Position numbers and translations under genes: made by a program. A model generated the notes under the pieces. The model saw only the letters and a list, made by a program, of their open reading frames with translations. It was not told where the DNA came from and ran no database searches. Positions 42,557 to 51,904 of a DNA stretch of 64,000 bases are shown piece by piece (the first letter of the stretch is position 1; every line of letters starts with the position of its first letter). Source of the stretch: Pseudomonas jessenii (lineage in GTDB: Bacteria > Pseudomonadota > Gammaproteobacteria > Pseudomonadales > Pseudomonadaceae). The stretch is from the NCBI RefSeq assembly GCF_002236115.1, contig NZ_NIWT01000003.1, forward strand, positions 372,001-436,000, in the 5' to 3' direction.

Positions 42557-43435
42557 TCACGGCAGTTTCAGCGCCCGCCCCAACTCATCGAACAAGGTGA
42601 CCACCGAGCGCAAAGCGCGGCAGTCGGGACGGGTCAGCAGCCACAGCGCGGTGTCGTATCCGTGCAGGGGTTCGCTCAGCGGCTGTAATCCGTCGCCGAT
42701 CAAAAAATCCGGCAACGCCGCTACACCCAGGCCGGCCCTGACCAGTTCGGTCACCGACAGCATGCTGTTGCAGCGATAGCCCGGCGTTACCCCCGGCAAG
42801 GCCTGGCGACGCCAGGTAACGGTCGGGTGATCAGGCAGGAAGTCATCCGGGGCTATCCAGGTCAATGAAGCCAGGTCAGGGGTATTGACCGATTGCAGGT
42901 ATCGCTCGCTGGCACACACGCGATAGGAAATGTCCGCCAGCCGCCGTCCCACCAGATGCTCCGGTGGCGTGCGGGTCAGGCGCAGGGCGATATCGGCATC
43001 CCGACGGCTGAGGTTGGCAAAATCATTGGATGTGCTGAGCTCGAGCGTCAGCGCCGGATAGTTCGGCATGAACTGCGCCAGCGCCGGCAACAGCAAACCT
43101 TGCAGGACCGAATCGGTACAGGTCAGGCGCACGATGCCGCTGATCACTTCTCCGCCCTGCTCCACACCAATGCGCGCCGCCTCCAGAGCCTGTTCAGCGC
43201 GCTCGGCCTGTTCAGTAAGGGACTGCGCCAGAGTGGTGGCCAGGTAACCGGTGCGGCTTTTTTCGAACAGTTGCTGACCCAGTGCACCCTCCAGCCGGCG
43301 CACGGCTCGAAACACCGTCGAAACATCCACCTTCAGCAGTTGCGCAGCGCGAGCCAGAGAGCCGCCACGTACCAGCGCGAGGATCAGGGCTAGGTCCGGG
43401 TAGTCCAATCGATAGTGCGTCGCTGCATTGATCAC
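42557..43435 (-). CDS. LysR family regulator
   Basis: 292 residues from GTG 43435, chosen because the HTH (DYPDLALILALVRGGSLARAAQLLKVDVSTVFRAVRRLEG) begins ten residues later; the longer open frame upstream overlaps the divergent gene. Substrate-binding domain: VSGIVRLTCTDSVLQGLLLPALAQF. Likely controls the amidotransferase-like/ABM operon from the direct repeats at 43445-43480. Confidence 0.82.
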   Translation of the reverse strand: MINAATHYRLDYPDLALILALVRGGSLARAAQLLKVDVSTVFRAVRRLEGALGQQLFEKSRTGYLATTLAQSLTEQAERAEQALEAARIGVEQGGEVISGIVRLTCTDSVLQGLLLPALAQFMPNYPALTLELSTSNDFANLSRRDADIALRLTRTPPEHLVGRRLADISYRVCASERYLQSVNTPDLASLTWIAPDDFLPDHPTVTWRRQALPGVTPGYRCNSMLSVTELVRAGLGVAALPDFLIGDGLQPLSEPLHGYDTALWLLTRPDCRALRSVVTLFDELGRALKLP

Positions 43436-43444
43436 TTGGGAAAA

Positions 43445-43480
43445 CGCCAATATTGAGTGCGTGAGCGCCAATCTATAGTG
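43445..43480. promoter_or_regulatory. Direct repeats, putative LysR operator
   Basis: CGCCAATATTGAGTG (43445-43459) and CGCCAATCTATAGTG (43466-43480), 12 of 15 identical, 21 bp apart (two helical turns). The second overlaps TATAGT, a possible -10 of the rightward operon. Confidence 0.6.
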
Positions 43481-43513
43481 GGCACCAGCAATCAACAAGT
43501 GCAGAGGCCCCAC

Positions 43514-44221
43514 ATGGAAACCCGCCCGATTCGCATCGCCCTGATCGGCGACTACGACCCGCAAGTCACCGCCCACCAGGCCATTCCCGTCGCCCTCGAA
43601 ATGGCCGCTGAACACAGTGGCCTGAACGTGCAATGGCAATGGCTGGCCACCGATGACATCCACGCCGAGACACCGCTGCACAGATTCGACGGGTTCTGGT
43701 GTGTGCCGGCCAGCCCTTACCGGAGCATGGACGGTGCATTGCTGGCGATTCGCTTTGCCCGCGAACAACGGCGACCTTTCCTCGGCACCTGCGGTGGTTT
43801 TCAACACGCGGTGCTGGAATATGCGCGCAACGTGCTGGGCTGGTCGGATGCCGAACACGGCGAGACAAATCCCGATGCCGCGCGGGCGCTGCTGACGCCA
43901 CTGTCGTGTGCGCTGGTGGAAGCGGTCGATACGATTGATTTGCTTGAGGGTTCGTTGCTTGCCAAAGCGTACGAAAACACCGAGATTCGTGAAGGCTATC
44001 GCTGTCGTTTTGGTGTGAATCCGCAGTACGAAGGGGAGTTGCTCAAGCGCGAACTACATGCCGTCGGCCACGATTCGGAACACGGACTGCGGGCGGTCGA
44101 ACTCAGCGGTCATCCGTTCTTTGTCGCGACCTTGTTCCAGCCCGAGCGGGCGGCGCTCAAGGGCGTATTGCCTCCTTTGGTTGGCGCCTTTGTCGAAGCC
44201 TGTGCGGGGCGCTCGTCATGA
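43514..44221 (+). CDS. CTP-synthase C-terminal-region-related amidotransferase-like protein
   Basis: 235 residues. Class I glutamine amidotransferase fold like the C-terminal half of CTP synthase without the synthetase: RIALIGDYD start, FLGTCGGFQHAVLEYARN with nucleophile-position Cys93, and C-terminal HPFFVATLFQPE. In CTP synthase the last motif is FHPE; here the catalytic His is Gln209, so glutaminase activity is doubtful. Start ATG 43514; an upstream in-frame Met lies within the promoter. Overlaps the next gene by four bases (ATGA). Confidence 0.85.
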   Translation: METRPIRIALIGDYDPQVTAHQAIPVALEMAAEHSGLNVQWQWLATDDIHAETPLHRFDGFWCVPASPYRSMDGALLAIRFAREQRRPFLGTCGGFQHAVLEYARNVLGWSDAEHGETNPDAARALLTPLSCALVEAVDTIDLLEGSLLAKAYENTEIREGYRCRFGVNPQYEGELLKRELHAVGHDSEHGLRAVELSGHPFFVATLFQPERAALKGVLPPLVGAFVEACAGRSS

Positions 44222-44541
44222 TCGCCGATACGCCAGCTGCGCCTTATTACGCGGTGATCTTCACTTCACTGCGCACCGAGGGTGACCAGGGTTACGCCGA
44301 AGCAGCCGCACGGATGCTGGAACTGGCCTGCGAACAGCCGGGGTTTCTCGGCGTGGAGTCGGCGCGGGGCGAGGATGGGCTTGGGATTACGGTGTCGTAC
44401 TGGGCCAGTGAAGCGGCCATTCTGGCGTGGAAGCATCATCCGGAGCACAGTGCGATTCGCGAGCGTGGGCGCTCGACCTGGTATGCGCGGTGTCATACGC
44501 GGGTGGGCAGGGTTGAGCGGGCTTATGGGTTTAACCAGTGA
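44218..44541 (+). CDS. Antibiotic biosynthesis monooxygenase (ABM) domain protein
   Basis: 107 residues, dimeric alpha/beta-barrel ABM fold: YYAVIFTSLRTEGDQGYAEAAARMLELACEQPGFLGVESARGEDG, then ISYW-like VSYWASEAAILAWKHHPEH. Such proteins are cofactor-free monooxygenases or heme/quinone-related; substrate unknown. Translationally coupled to the amidotransferase-like gene. Confidence 0.82.
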   Translation: MIADTPAAPYYAVIFTSLRTEGDQGYAEAAARMLELACEQPGFLGVESARGEDGLGITVSYWASEAAILAWKHHPEHSAIRERGRSTWYARCHTRVGRVERAYGFNQ

Positions 44542-44563
44542 GTGATGTAGTGTTTTTCAGGTC

Positions 44564-44665
44564 GCCATCGCGAGCAAGCTCGCTCCCACAGTAGATCTTT
44601 GTCGCGCAAAAATGTTGTGACCGACCGGGATCAAAATGTGGGAGCGAGCTTGCTCGCGATGGGGC
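44564..44665. repeat. REP pair after the ABM gene
   Basis: ATCGCGAGCAAGCTCGCTCCCACAG and TGTGGGAGCGAGCTTGCTCGCGAT in inverted orientation. Confidence 0.9.
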
Positions 44666-44686
44666 CCATCAATTCACCGCAAAAAC

Positions 44687-45013
44687 TCACCCCTGAACCA
44701 GACTGCGAACCGCCGAAATCTCCGGCACTTCCCGCCGGTTCATGTACACCCGCAACGGCTCGGTGATGTTGATCCGGTCATCGATGTTCTGGTCCAGCAG
44801 CAACTGGATCAATTCCCGCTTGAGCGTCATGACCTGCCCGGGCCCCGCGGCCCAGACGAATTCGCTGACAGGGATGATGCCGTCGTCCGCCACGTCCATG
44901 CCAAACGAGTCTTCGCTGAAGCGCACAATGTAGTGCCCGGTCTTGCGGTTGAGGCCGACGAAGCCTTTGAGTTGGTCGGCAGCCTGGCAGATGAACTGGG
45001 AAGTGATGCGCAT
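44687..45013 (-). CDS. Conserved hypothetical protein
   Basis: 108 residues, start MRITSQFICQAADQLKGF. Mixed alpha/beta, no signal peptide, no catalytic motif recognised (TGHYIVRFSEDSFGMDVADDGIIPVSEFVW in the middle). Codon use is native. The 211-base gap to glpQ is a divergent promoter region without clear sites. Confidence 0.65.
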   Translation of the reverse strand: MRITSQFICQAADQLKGFVGLNRKTGHYIVRFSEDSFGMDVADDGIIPVSEFVWAAGPGQVMTLKRELIQLLLDQNIDDRINITEPLRVYMNRREVPEISAVRSLVQG

Positions 45014-45224
45014 GGTAAACCCCGCAATGGTGATCGTTGGTTTGCACGCAGGGCCTGCGTTTCCCTCTGCCGGGGAAATTGCAGGGCCTCAGCGTACTGC
45101 AAACGGGCGCACAAAAGCGCTGACGAAAATCAGCTTTCGACAGGTTTGTGTCGGTCTGGTGATAGCGTCTGCAACGATGAGTTGTTAAAAGGGACCGCTC
45201 ACTTATTGCGAAAGGATCTCGACC

Positions 45225-46349
45225 ATGCCCGCAACCTTTACTAAAAGCGCCCTGTTACTGAGCCTGTTGCTCGCCCTCGGCCACGCACAGGCCGCCAGCG
45301 AACCCGGTCCCGCGGCACTGGCGACCCGCTTGGACATTCCGCGTCCAGCGGTGATCGCCCACCGTGGCGCATCGTTCGATGCCCCGGAATCCACCGCCGC
45401 CGCCTACAAGACTGCCCGCGACCTGGGCGCCGACTACCTGGAACTGGATCTGCAGCGCAGCAAGGATGGCGTGCTGTTTGCCCTGCACGACAACAATCTG
45501 CAACGCACCACCGACGTCGCCAGCAAATTCCCCGAGCGCAAGGACAGCCCCGCCAATGCGTTCACCATGGCCGAACTGAAAACCCTGGACGCGGGCAGCT
45601 GGTTCAATGCCGCGTACCCGGATCGCGCACGTCCCGCCTTCGCGGGCCTGAAAATTCTGACCCTTGATGAAATCATCGACATCGCCGAGGGCAACAGCCT
45701 GCACAAGCCCGGCCTGTACATCGAGACCAAGGAGCCCAAGCAGTTCCCCGGCATCGAACGCGACCTCAAGGAAAAACTTCAGGACCGGGGCTGGCTGAGC
45801 CCGACCGCTTCGAAACTGGCAAAAAACGAGCTGGCGGTCGGCCAAGGCAAAGGCAAGGTGGTCCTGCAGACTTTCGAGAAGAGCAGCCTCGAACTGCTGC
45901 AAAAAGAGATGCCGAAGGTGCCGAAGATCCTGCTGCTGTGGGTCGGTGAAGGCAGTATCGAGCCCAAGTCCAAGGTGACATTTGCCGAGTCCGGCGAAAA
46001 GGACAAAGCCGCTTACTACGCCAAACAGCAACCGAAGGACAAAGCCGAATTCCAGCACTGGGTCGACTACGCCAAGGCCCAGGGCGCCATCGGCACCGGC
46101 CCGTCCGCCGCACTGACCCAGGGTGGCGACCAGAGCTACTCGGATCTGGTGCAACCCTGGATGAACCAGTACACCCACGACCAGGGCCTGCTGGTGCACG
46201 TCTACACCATCGATGATGCGGTGGACTACCAGAAAGTCATGGACGCCGGAGTCGACGGCATTTTCACCAATCGCGCCAGTGAGTTGTTGAAGTTCTATAA
46301 ACGCCCGGCGGCGAGTGTTGCGCAGGTGCTACAGAACAACGGGTATTGA
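45225..46349 (+). CDS. glpQ: Periplasmic glycerophosphodiester phosphodiesterase
   Basis: 374 residues. Sec signal (about 1-23, KSALLLSLLLALGHAQA). GDPD TIM barrel: AHRGASFDAPESTAAAY with catalytic His, DYLELDLQRSKDGVLFALHDNNLQRTTDV with metal ligands and second His, YIETKEP, and C-terminal GVDGIFTNRAS. Hydrolyses glycerophosphodiesters to glycerol-3-phosphate and alcohol. Single gene. Confidence 0.93.
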   Translation: MPATFTKSALLLSLLLALGHAQAASEPGPAALATRLDIPRPAVIAHRGASFDAPESTAAAYKTARDLGADYLELDLQRSKDGVLFALHDNNLQRTTDVASKFPERKDSPANAFTMAELKTLDAGSWFNAAYPDRARPAFAGLKILTLDEIIDIAEGNSLHKPGLYIETKEPKQFPGIERDLKEKLQDRGWLSPTASKLAKNELAVGQGKGKVVLQTFEKSSLELLQKEMPKVPKILLLWVGEGSIEPKSKVTFAESGEKDKAAYYAKQQPKDKAEFQHWVDYAKAQGAIGTGPSAALTQGGDQSYSDLVQPWMNQYTHDQGLLVHVYTIDDAVDYQKVMDAGVDGIFTNRASELLKFYKRPAASVAQVLQNNGY

Positions 46350-46367
46350 TGCGCTATTGCACAAAAA

Positions 46368-46462
46368 CCTGTGGGAGCGAGCTTGCTCGCGATAGGGCCA
46401 TCAGCTTCAACATCAACGTTGACTGACACTCCGCCTTCGCGGGCAAGCCACGCTCCCACAGG
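46368..46462. repeat. REP pair after glpQ, second copy degenerate
   Basis: CCTGTGGGAGCGAGCTTGCTCGCGAT, then degenerate TTCGCGGGCAAGCCACGCTCCCACAGG. Confidence 0.85.
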
Positions 46463-46557
46463 GATTGATGCAGGACATGTAGAGGGATTTAAGGGTGGAT
46501 TAAGTTACACAGGCTAACCTGATCTCACTTAAACAGATCACCCAAGGAAAGAAGCCC

Positions 46558-46863
46558 ATGAAGACCCTGACTGCTTTGTTTACCGCTGCAGCCCTGACCC
46601 TCACCGCCGGCCTGGCCCAGGCCGATGTGCGAGTCGATCAGATCCCGCAACTGGTCAAGGACGGCAAGATCAAGCCACTGGAAGACTTGAACAAGATCGC
46701 GCTGGATCTGCATCCGGGTGCAACGATTACCAAGACCGAGTTGGACAACCACTTCAACGGTTACGAGTACGAAGTTGAACTGCGTGACGCCAAGAACGTC
46801 GAGTGGGATGTGGACATCGATGCCTCCAACGGCAAGGTCCTGGAAAACAAACAGGACACGTAA
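46558..46863 (+). CDS. PepSY domain periplasmic protein
   Basis: 101 residues. Signal peptide MKTLTALFTAAALTLTAGLAQA, then one PepSY-like unit: VRVDQIPQLVKDGKIKPLEDLNKIALDLHPGATITKTELDNHFNGYEYEVELRD, VEWDVDIDASNGKVL. PepSY modules inhibit peptidases or sense envelope signals; partner unknown. AGGA precedes the ATG. Confidence 0.85.
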   Translation: MKTLTALFTAAALTLTAGLAQADVRVDQIPQLVKDGKIKPLEDLNKIALDLHPGATITKTELDNHFNGYEYEVELRDAKNVEWDVDIDASNGKVLENKQDT

Positions 46864-46876
46864 TCCCCAAACAGAC

Positions 46877-46910
46877 AAAAGCCGCACGATGGGAACATCG
46901 TGCGGCTTTT
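46877..46910. terminator. Bidirectional terminator between the PepSY gene and the chemoreceptor
   Basis: AAAAGCCGCACGAT-gggaac-ATCGTGCGGCTTTT, perfect 14-bp stem with A and T tracts serving both convergent genes. Confidence 0.88.
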
Positions 46911-46923
46911 GCGTTTTCGGGAT

Positions 46924-48549
46924 TCAAGCGCTCAGGCGCGCCGTCACCTCGTTCAACTGCCCCGACAAGCCGTGCAGATTGGTGCTGGCCGCTTCAGTGC
47001 GCTGCACGTTGTCCAGGTTGGTGCTGGCAATGCTGGTGATTTCGGTGAGGTTGCGCGAGATGTCTTCGGCCACCGAGGTCTGCTCTTCGGCGGCAGTGGC
47101 GATCTGGCGGTTCATGTCGCGGATGGCTTCCACGGCCAGGGTGATGCGTTCGAGCATGGCGCCGGCCTCCGTCACTTGCTGCACGCTTTGTTCGCTGCGC
47201 GACTGACCGCTTTCAATCGCCTGGGCCGCTTCGATTGCACCGGTCTGCACGGTCTGGATGATCTGGTTGATCTCGATGATCGACGCCGCCGTGCGCTGGG
47301 CCAGGCTCCGCACTTCGTCGGCCACCACAGCGAATCCGCGTCCGGCCTCACCGGCGCGGGCCGCTTCGATGGCTGCATTGAGTGCCAGCAGGTTGGTCTG
47401 TTCGGCGATCCCGCGAATCACCTCCAGAACCTTGCCGATGCGTCCGCTGTCGGTTTCCAGTTGGCGGATGACCGTGGCGGTGTTGGCGATTTCGCCACGC
47501 ATCTGGGTGATGGTATGGATGGTGCCCTGCATGACTTTTTCGCCCTGCTGGGCGGACTGGTCGGCATCGTCGGCGGCCCGCGCCGCTTCGGCGGCATGGC
47601 GGGCCACTTCTTGTGCAGTGGCGGACATTTCGTTCATCGCCGTGGCCACCTGATCGGTGCGGTTGAACTGCTCGTTGGTGCCGCCGGCCATCACGGTGGC
47701 GATCGAGTTCAACTCACCGCTGGCGCTGTCCAGGTCCGACGCGCTGCGCTGCAAACGGCTGAAGGTTTCGGCGAGGAAATCGCGCAGGGTGTTGGCGGCC
47801 ATCGCCAGTTTGCCCAACTCGTCCTGACGGGTGCTGGCCACGCGCTCGGCAATACGCCCCTGGCTGAGTTGCGCCACGTATTCGATCAGTTTGCGGATCG
47901 GCTCGACCAGGTTGCGGTTGACCAGCCACAAGCTCAGCAGGCCGATCAGTACCCCCGAAACCAGCATCACGACCAGCCCCAGCAACACCGTGCGCTCGGC
48001 ACTGGCGCTGATCAGTGTCGATTGCTCGGCGCCCTGCTTGCGCAACTCGCTGACCAGTTCACTCATCTGATCGCTGGTTGCGCGGTCCACACCCTTGACC
48101 GCCGCGTCGCCCGCCGCAGGGTCACCACCGGCGGCCACGAACGCGTCCCGGCCCTTCTGATAGGCCGCGCCCAAATGGCGATGTTCGTCACGCAAGCGCT
48201 CGATGCGGCTCTTGAGTTGCGGCTCGATGCCCTTCTGCGCGGCCAGTTCGCCAAGGATGTTTTGCACATCGCGCTGACGCTCCTCGAATTGCCCCCAGTA
48301 CTTGCTCAGGTCCGCCGGTTGCTTGCCGCGCAGCAGAACGTTTTTCCACTCCTGCACCTGCACCTTGAATTGCAGGTTGGCTTCATCGATCAATTGCGAG
48401 GTGTGCAACGGGCCTTCGATCAGATTGGCGTAGTTCTGCACGCCGCTGGACAGGAAGTGAAAGCACGCCAGGGCGATCAACAGCATCGCCAGCAGGCTGC
48501 CGCTCAGCAGGGCGAGAGTTTGTGCTCTCAGGGACTTTTGCAAAAGCAT
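46924..48549 (-). CDS. Methyl-accepting chemotaxis protein
   Basis: 541 residues from ATG 48549. TM1 about 10-32 ([23 protein letters not shown]), a helical periplasmic sensor of about 160 residues, TM2 near 195-215 ([23 protein letters not shown]), HAMP, then a cytoplasmic signalling coiled coil with hairpin [42 protein letters not shown]. No C-terminal pentapeptide for CheR/CheB. Ligand unknown. The in-frame 95-codon upstream extension has no TM or similarity. Confidence 0.92.
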   Translation of the reverse strand: MLLQKSLRAQTLALLSGSLLAMLLIALACFHFLSSGVQNYANLIEGPLHTSQLIDEANLQFKVQVQEWKNVLLRGKQPADLSKYWGQFEERQRDVQNILGELAAQKGIEPQLKSRIERLRDEHRHLGAAYQKGRDAFVAAGGDPAAGDAAVKGVDRATSDQMSELVSELRKQGAEQSTLISASAERTVLLGLVVMLVSGVLIGLLSLWLVNRNLVEPIRKLIEYVAQLSQGRIAERVASTRQDELGKLAMAANTLRDFLAETFSRLQRSASDLDSASGELNSIATVMAGGTNEQFNRTDQVATAMNEMSATAQEVARHAAEAARAADDADQSAQQGEKVMQGTIHTITQMRGEIANTATVIRQLETDSGRIGKVLEVIRGIAEQTNLLALNAAIEAARAGEAGRGFAVVADEVRSLAQRTAASIIEINQIIQTVQTGAIEAAQAIESGQSRSEQSVQQVTEAGAMLERITLAVEAIRDMNRQIATAAEEQTSVAEDISRNLTEITSIASTNLDNVQRTEAASTNLHGLSGQLNEVTARLSA

Positions 48550-48820
48550 CGCAGAGTACTCATGACAGGAATGGGGCACGCCCGTTAAGGCGTGAAAAGT
48601 GTCCGGACATCCCTGTCTGCGGTCCCGGCCGAGGCCTGCGGCGCGCAACTTAACCCAAGCGTGATCGGCTAGCCAGAGCGGTTCTTGAGAAAATCCCGAC
48701 CGCCGGTAGAACAATTTTTTGCGTTGTTTTCCTGTCACAAAAACGTCATTCCTGCTTGCGATGATGCCGCTCAAGTGAACCTGTAAAACACGTGACAGGC
48801 GCCTCCCCTTGCGAGTCCTC

Positions 48821-49843
48821 ATGAACCACAGCATCGATCAAAGCCATCGCGACACGGATCTGTTCGGCCTGCTTTACGGTTTCAGTTTTCGCCCCGGTGA
48901 GGCCGGTCGGGAAATCAATTCCGCCGAGGCCTTGCAGTACCTGCAACAGCCGCAAAGCGATGAGCAATTTCTCTGGCTGCACCTGAACCTGGCCCATGCC
49001 GCGTGCGAGCGCTGGATGAAAAGCCATCTGGAATTGCCCGAGGAATTTTTCGAAGCGCTGCACGAAGGCTCGCGTTCGACGCGCATCGAGCATGTCGACT
49101 CCGCGTTGCTGGCAGTGGTCAACGATGTGGTGTTCAACCTCAGCAACATGGTCTCGTCGGATGTCTCGACCCTGTGGGTGTGCGCCCGCAGTCAATTGAT
49201 CATCAGCGCCCGCCTGCAACCGCTGCACTCGGTGGACAAATTGCGCTCGTCGGTGAAGGCCCGGGAGTGCTTTCGCTCCCCGCTGGAGCTGCTGGTGCAT
49301 TTGCTGCGCGACCAGGGTGAGGTGTTGACCCAGATCGTGCGCAAGACCAGTCAGAGCGTGGACCAGATCGAAGACCAATTGCTGTCCTCGCGCCTGTCGA
49401 CCAACCGCGCGGAACTGGGCGCCAATCGCCGGGTGCTGGTGCGATTGCAACGGCTGCTGGCGCTGGAGCCAGGCTCATTGCTGCGCCTGCTCAACCGGCC
49501 ACCGCAATGGCTGCAAAAGGAAGACGTGAAGGAGCTGCGCAAATCCACCGAGGAGTTCGCGCTGATCATCAACGACCTCACGGCGCTCGGTGAGCGGATC
49601 AAGCTGTTGCAGGAAGAGATCGCCGCCAACATCAACGAACAGACCAACCGCACGCTGTTCACCCTGACGGTAGTGACGGTGCTGGCGCTGCCGATCAACA
49701 TCATCGCCGGTTTCTTCGGCATGAACGTCGGCGGCATTCCGCTGGCGGATGACCCGCAGGGTTTCTGGATCCTGGTGGCGCTGGTCGCGACCTTTACCGT
49801 GATCGCCGGGCGCTGGGCGTTTCGCAAGCAGCAGGATTATTGA
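48821..49843 (+). CDS. zntB: ZntB-like CorA-family divalent cation transporter
   Basis: 340 residues. Long N-terminal cytosolic domain, stalk helix, and two C-terminal helices with the GMN pore motif ([14 protein letters not shown] 300-302). ZntB proteins move Zn2+; a Mg2+ role cannot be excluded. ATG 48821 chosen over a GTG four codons upstream. The 271-base gap before it shows no gene. Confidence 0.88.
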   Translation: MNHSIDQSHRDTDLFGLLYGFSFRPGEAGREINSAEALQYLQQPQSDEQFLWLHLNLAHAACERWMKSHLELPEEFFEALHEGSRSTRIEHVDSALLAVVNDVVFNLSNMVSSDVSTLWVCARSQLIISARLQPLHSVDKLRSSVKARECFRSPLELLVHLLRDQGEVLTQIVRKTSQSVDQIEDQLLSSRLSTNRAELGANRRVLVRLQRLLALEPGSLLRLLNRPPQWLQKEDVKELRKSTEEFALIINDLTALGERIKLLQEEIAANINEQTNRTLFTLTVVTVLALPINIIAGFFGMNVGGIPLADDPQGFWILVALVATFTVIAGRWAFRKQQDY

Positions 49844-49876
49844 GTCCCCGTCATCACCTGACACACTGATCAACTT

Positions 49877-50012
49877 TGGCGAGGGGGCTTGCCCCCGCTG
49901 GGTGGCGCAGCCGCCCCAGCACTCGGTCATTCAAACCGCACTAGCAGGATTGAGGACTGCTCTGCAGCCGAACGGGGTGGTGCGGCATTCCGACAGGCCC
50001 GCTCCCACAGGG
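49877..50012. repeat. Composite repeat of two REP families
   Basis: GGCGAGGGGGCTTGCCCCCG plus GGTGGCGCAGCCGCCCCAGC at the left, partial TGCTCTGCAGCCGAACGGGG, then CAGGCCCGCTCCCACAGGG of the other family. Compare 62814-62950. Confidence 0.75.
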
Positions 50013-50031
50013 TACAAGTTCGAAGCACATC

Positions 50032-50062
50032 ATCCCGGCGGGTTTTCCCGTCGGGATTTTTT
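50032..50062 (+). terminator. Strong terminator upstream of the dioxygenase operon
   Basis: ATCCCGGCGGG-tttt-CCCGTCGGGAT, 11-bp stem with one G-T, followed by six T. It lies 189 bases past zntB and 133 before the next gene, so it may end zntB read-through or attenuate the operon downstream. Confidence 0.8.
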
Positions 50063-50194
50063 CGTCCAGCGGCACGGCATTTGCTCGCGAACTCAAGGGC
50101 TGCGCTTTATTGACGCACAACTCGTCCGGCAGCCCTTCAGTTTGCCAGCGTGGTGCCGACTCATAAGACACTCGATGTATTCAGGAGAGGAACC

Positions 50195-51061
50195 GTGAAT
50201 CTGTACATCAATCAGCTGCAACAGAAAGCTGACTTTAAAGAAGCCATTTACGCGGGCGATATTTTCCTGAACACGCAGTTACGCGCCGCCAAAGAACTCT
50301 GTGCCTTTGCCCAGGAAAGCATCACGGCGGCCTTCGATGGCGAGACCAACCACCAGGCGCTGCACACACTGATGCCGGTGGAAGAGTTCGTGGTGCTGGT
50401 GACTCGGCTCAAGGGCCAGTTCACCAACAGCCTGCGTGCCAAGGAGCTGATCCGCAGCTTCACCGACGAAATCGGTGCCGCTCCCGAGGAGTTCATTTTC
50501 GACGTCCCGCGCATCCGTGTCGTACCCAACTACGACTACCTGCACGCTGGCGTCAGCTACGCCTACAAACCCCATCGCGATACCTGGTACGGCGGTGTCG
50601 ACTGCCAGATCAATACCTGGATGCCGGTCTACACGATCCAGCCTGACCAGACCATGATGATCAACCCGGCCTACTTCGACGCCCCGGTGAAAAACACCTC
50701 GGCGCAGTGGAGCCTGTCCGACTGGATCGGCGTGCAACGCCAGCGCGCCAAGGACAACGTCAAGGAAGAGGCGCGCCAGCACCCGGTGCCCACCGAAGCG
50801 ATCAACAGCGCCTCTGAGCTGCGCATCGCCGGCAACACCGCCGAGATGCTGGTGTTCTCGGGCTCGCACCTGCACGGCACCGTTCCCAATTACACACAAC
50901 AAACCCGCTTCAGCGTGGACTTTCGCCTGATGCACCTCGACGACCTCAAGCACCAGCGCGGCGCGATTAACGTCGACAGCGCCTGCCCGGATGTCGGCGC
51001 CGGCTTCAAAGACTACTTCCACGTCCACGACTTTTCGAATTTCCGAGGAATCCCGCAATGA
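50195..51061 (+). CDS. Putative Fe(II)/2-oxoglutarate-type dioxygenase
   Basis: 288 residues from GTG 50195, with AGGAGAGG directly upstream. Core looks like a double-stranded beta helix: YKPHRDTWYGG (H127, D129) as HxD, later FSGSHLHGTVPNYTQQTRFSVDFRL with the distal His (225 or 227) and the Arg binding 2-oxoglutarate. No closer family recognised; phytanoyl-CoA-dioxygenase-like is the nearest in pattern. Its stop overlaps the start of the methyltransferase by four bases. Confidence 0.65.
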   Translation: MNLYINQLQQKADFKEAIYAGDIFLNTQLRAAKELCAFAQESITAAFDGETNHQALHTLMPVEEFVVLVTRLKGQFTNSLRAKELIRSFTDEIGAAPEEFIFDVPRIRVVPNYDYLHAGVSYAYKPHRDTWYGGVDCQINTWMPVYTIQPDQTMMINPAYFDAPVKNTSAQWSLSDWIGVQRQRAKDNVKEEARQHPVPTEAINSASELRIAGNTAEMLVFSGSHLHGTVPNYTQQTRFSVDFRLMHLDDLKHQRGAINVDSACPDVGAGFKDYFHVHDFSNFRGIPQ

Positions 51062-51780
51062 CCAAGCGTCGCATCACGCCCGCCGAGGCCCAGTACAACG
51101 AAACCCGTACCAACGTCCTGAAACGGGTCGATGCCGAATACGTGGCCGACGCTCCGTTCGTCTTCGCCAACCGCATTGGCGTGACCGCCGCGTTGTCGCG
51201 CATGGAGCTGTTCAAGAAGGTCGCGGAAGTACCGGGCGCCATCATTGAGTGCGGCGTGTACAAGGGCAACTCGTTGATGCTCTACATGCACTTGTCGATG
51301 ATTCTCGAACCGTATGCGATCAACCGCTCGATCGTGGGTTTCGACACCTTCGAAGGCTTCCAGAGCATCGACAAGAAAGAAGACCCGGCCGACGTCAACG
51401 AAACCATGTTCGCCGACACCGACCAGTCGCTGATCCAGGACATGATCGACGCCAACGACCTGTTGCGCCCGGTCAATCGCATTCCGCGCTGCGAACTGGT
51501 CAAGGGCGACATCGTCAAGACCGTACCGGAGTGGGTCAAGACCCGTCCCGACCTGGTCGTGGCCATGCTGATCCTCGACACCGACCTGTACGAGTCGACC
51601 AAAGTCGCGCTGGAAACCTTCCTGCCGTACATGCCCAAAGGCGCGATCGTGGTGCTCGACGAAGTCGCCTACCGCAACTTCCCGGGCGAAACCAAGGCCC
51701 TGCGTGAAGTGCTCGACCTGAACAAGATCGAACTCAAGCGCCTGCCGTTCGATTCGTGCGTGGGTTACTTCCACGTCTGA
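51058..51780 (+). CDS. TylF/MycF-like SAM-dependent O-methyltransferase
   Basis: 240 residues. Class I methyltransferase: GAIIECGVYKGNSLMLYM (SAM loop, about 60-77), SIVGFDTFEGFQ, MLILDTDLYESTKVALETF and GAIVVLDEVAYRNFPGETKAL, the metal-binding Asp motifs of the TylF (macrocin O-methyltransferase) family acting on sugars. Coupled to the dioxygenase gene; the pair suggests tailoring of a glycan or small metabolite. Confidence 0.82.
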   Translation: MTKRRITPAEAQYNETRTNVLKRVDAEYVADAPFVFANRIGVTAALSRMELFKKVAEVPGAIIECGVYKGNSLMLYMHLSMILEPYAINRSIVGFDTFEGFQSIDKKEDPADVNETMFADTDQSLIQDMIDANDLLRPVNRIPRCELVKGDIVKTVPEWVKTRPDLVVAMLILDTDLYESTKVALETFLPYMPKGAIVVLDEVAYRNFPGETKALREVLDLNKIELKRLPFDSCVGYFHV

Positions 51781-51792
51781 TCTGGTGCAAAA

Positions 51793-51886
51793 CCTGTGGG
51801 AGCGAGCCTGCTCGCGAAAGCGGTCTGACATTCAGCAATGAAGTTGACTGACACGCCGCCGTCGCGAGCAAGCTCGCTCCCACAAA
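51793..51886. repeat. REP pair after the methyltransferase
   Basis: CCTGTGGGAGCGAGCCTGCTCGCGA and inverted TCGCGAGCAAGCTCGCTCCCACA. Confidence 0.9.
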
Positions 51887-51904
51887 AACCGGTTCAAACA
51901 CGAC

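Noticed and set aside
46900..48588. 562-codon open frame on the plus strand
   Set aside because: Antisense shadow of the chemoreceptor gene; low-complexity translation rich in His, Gln and Gly.
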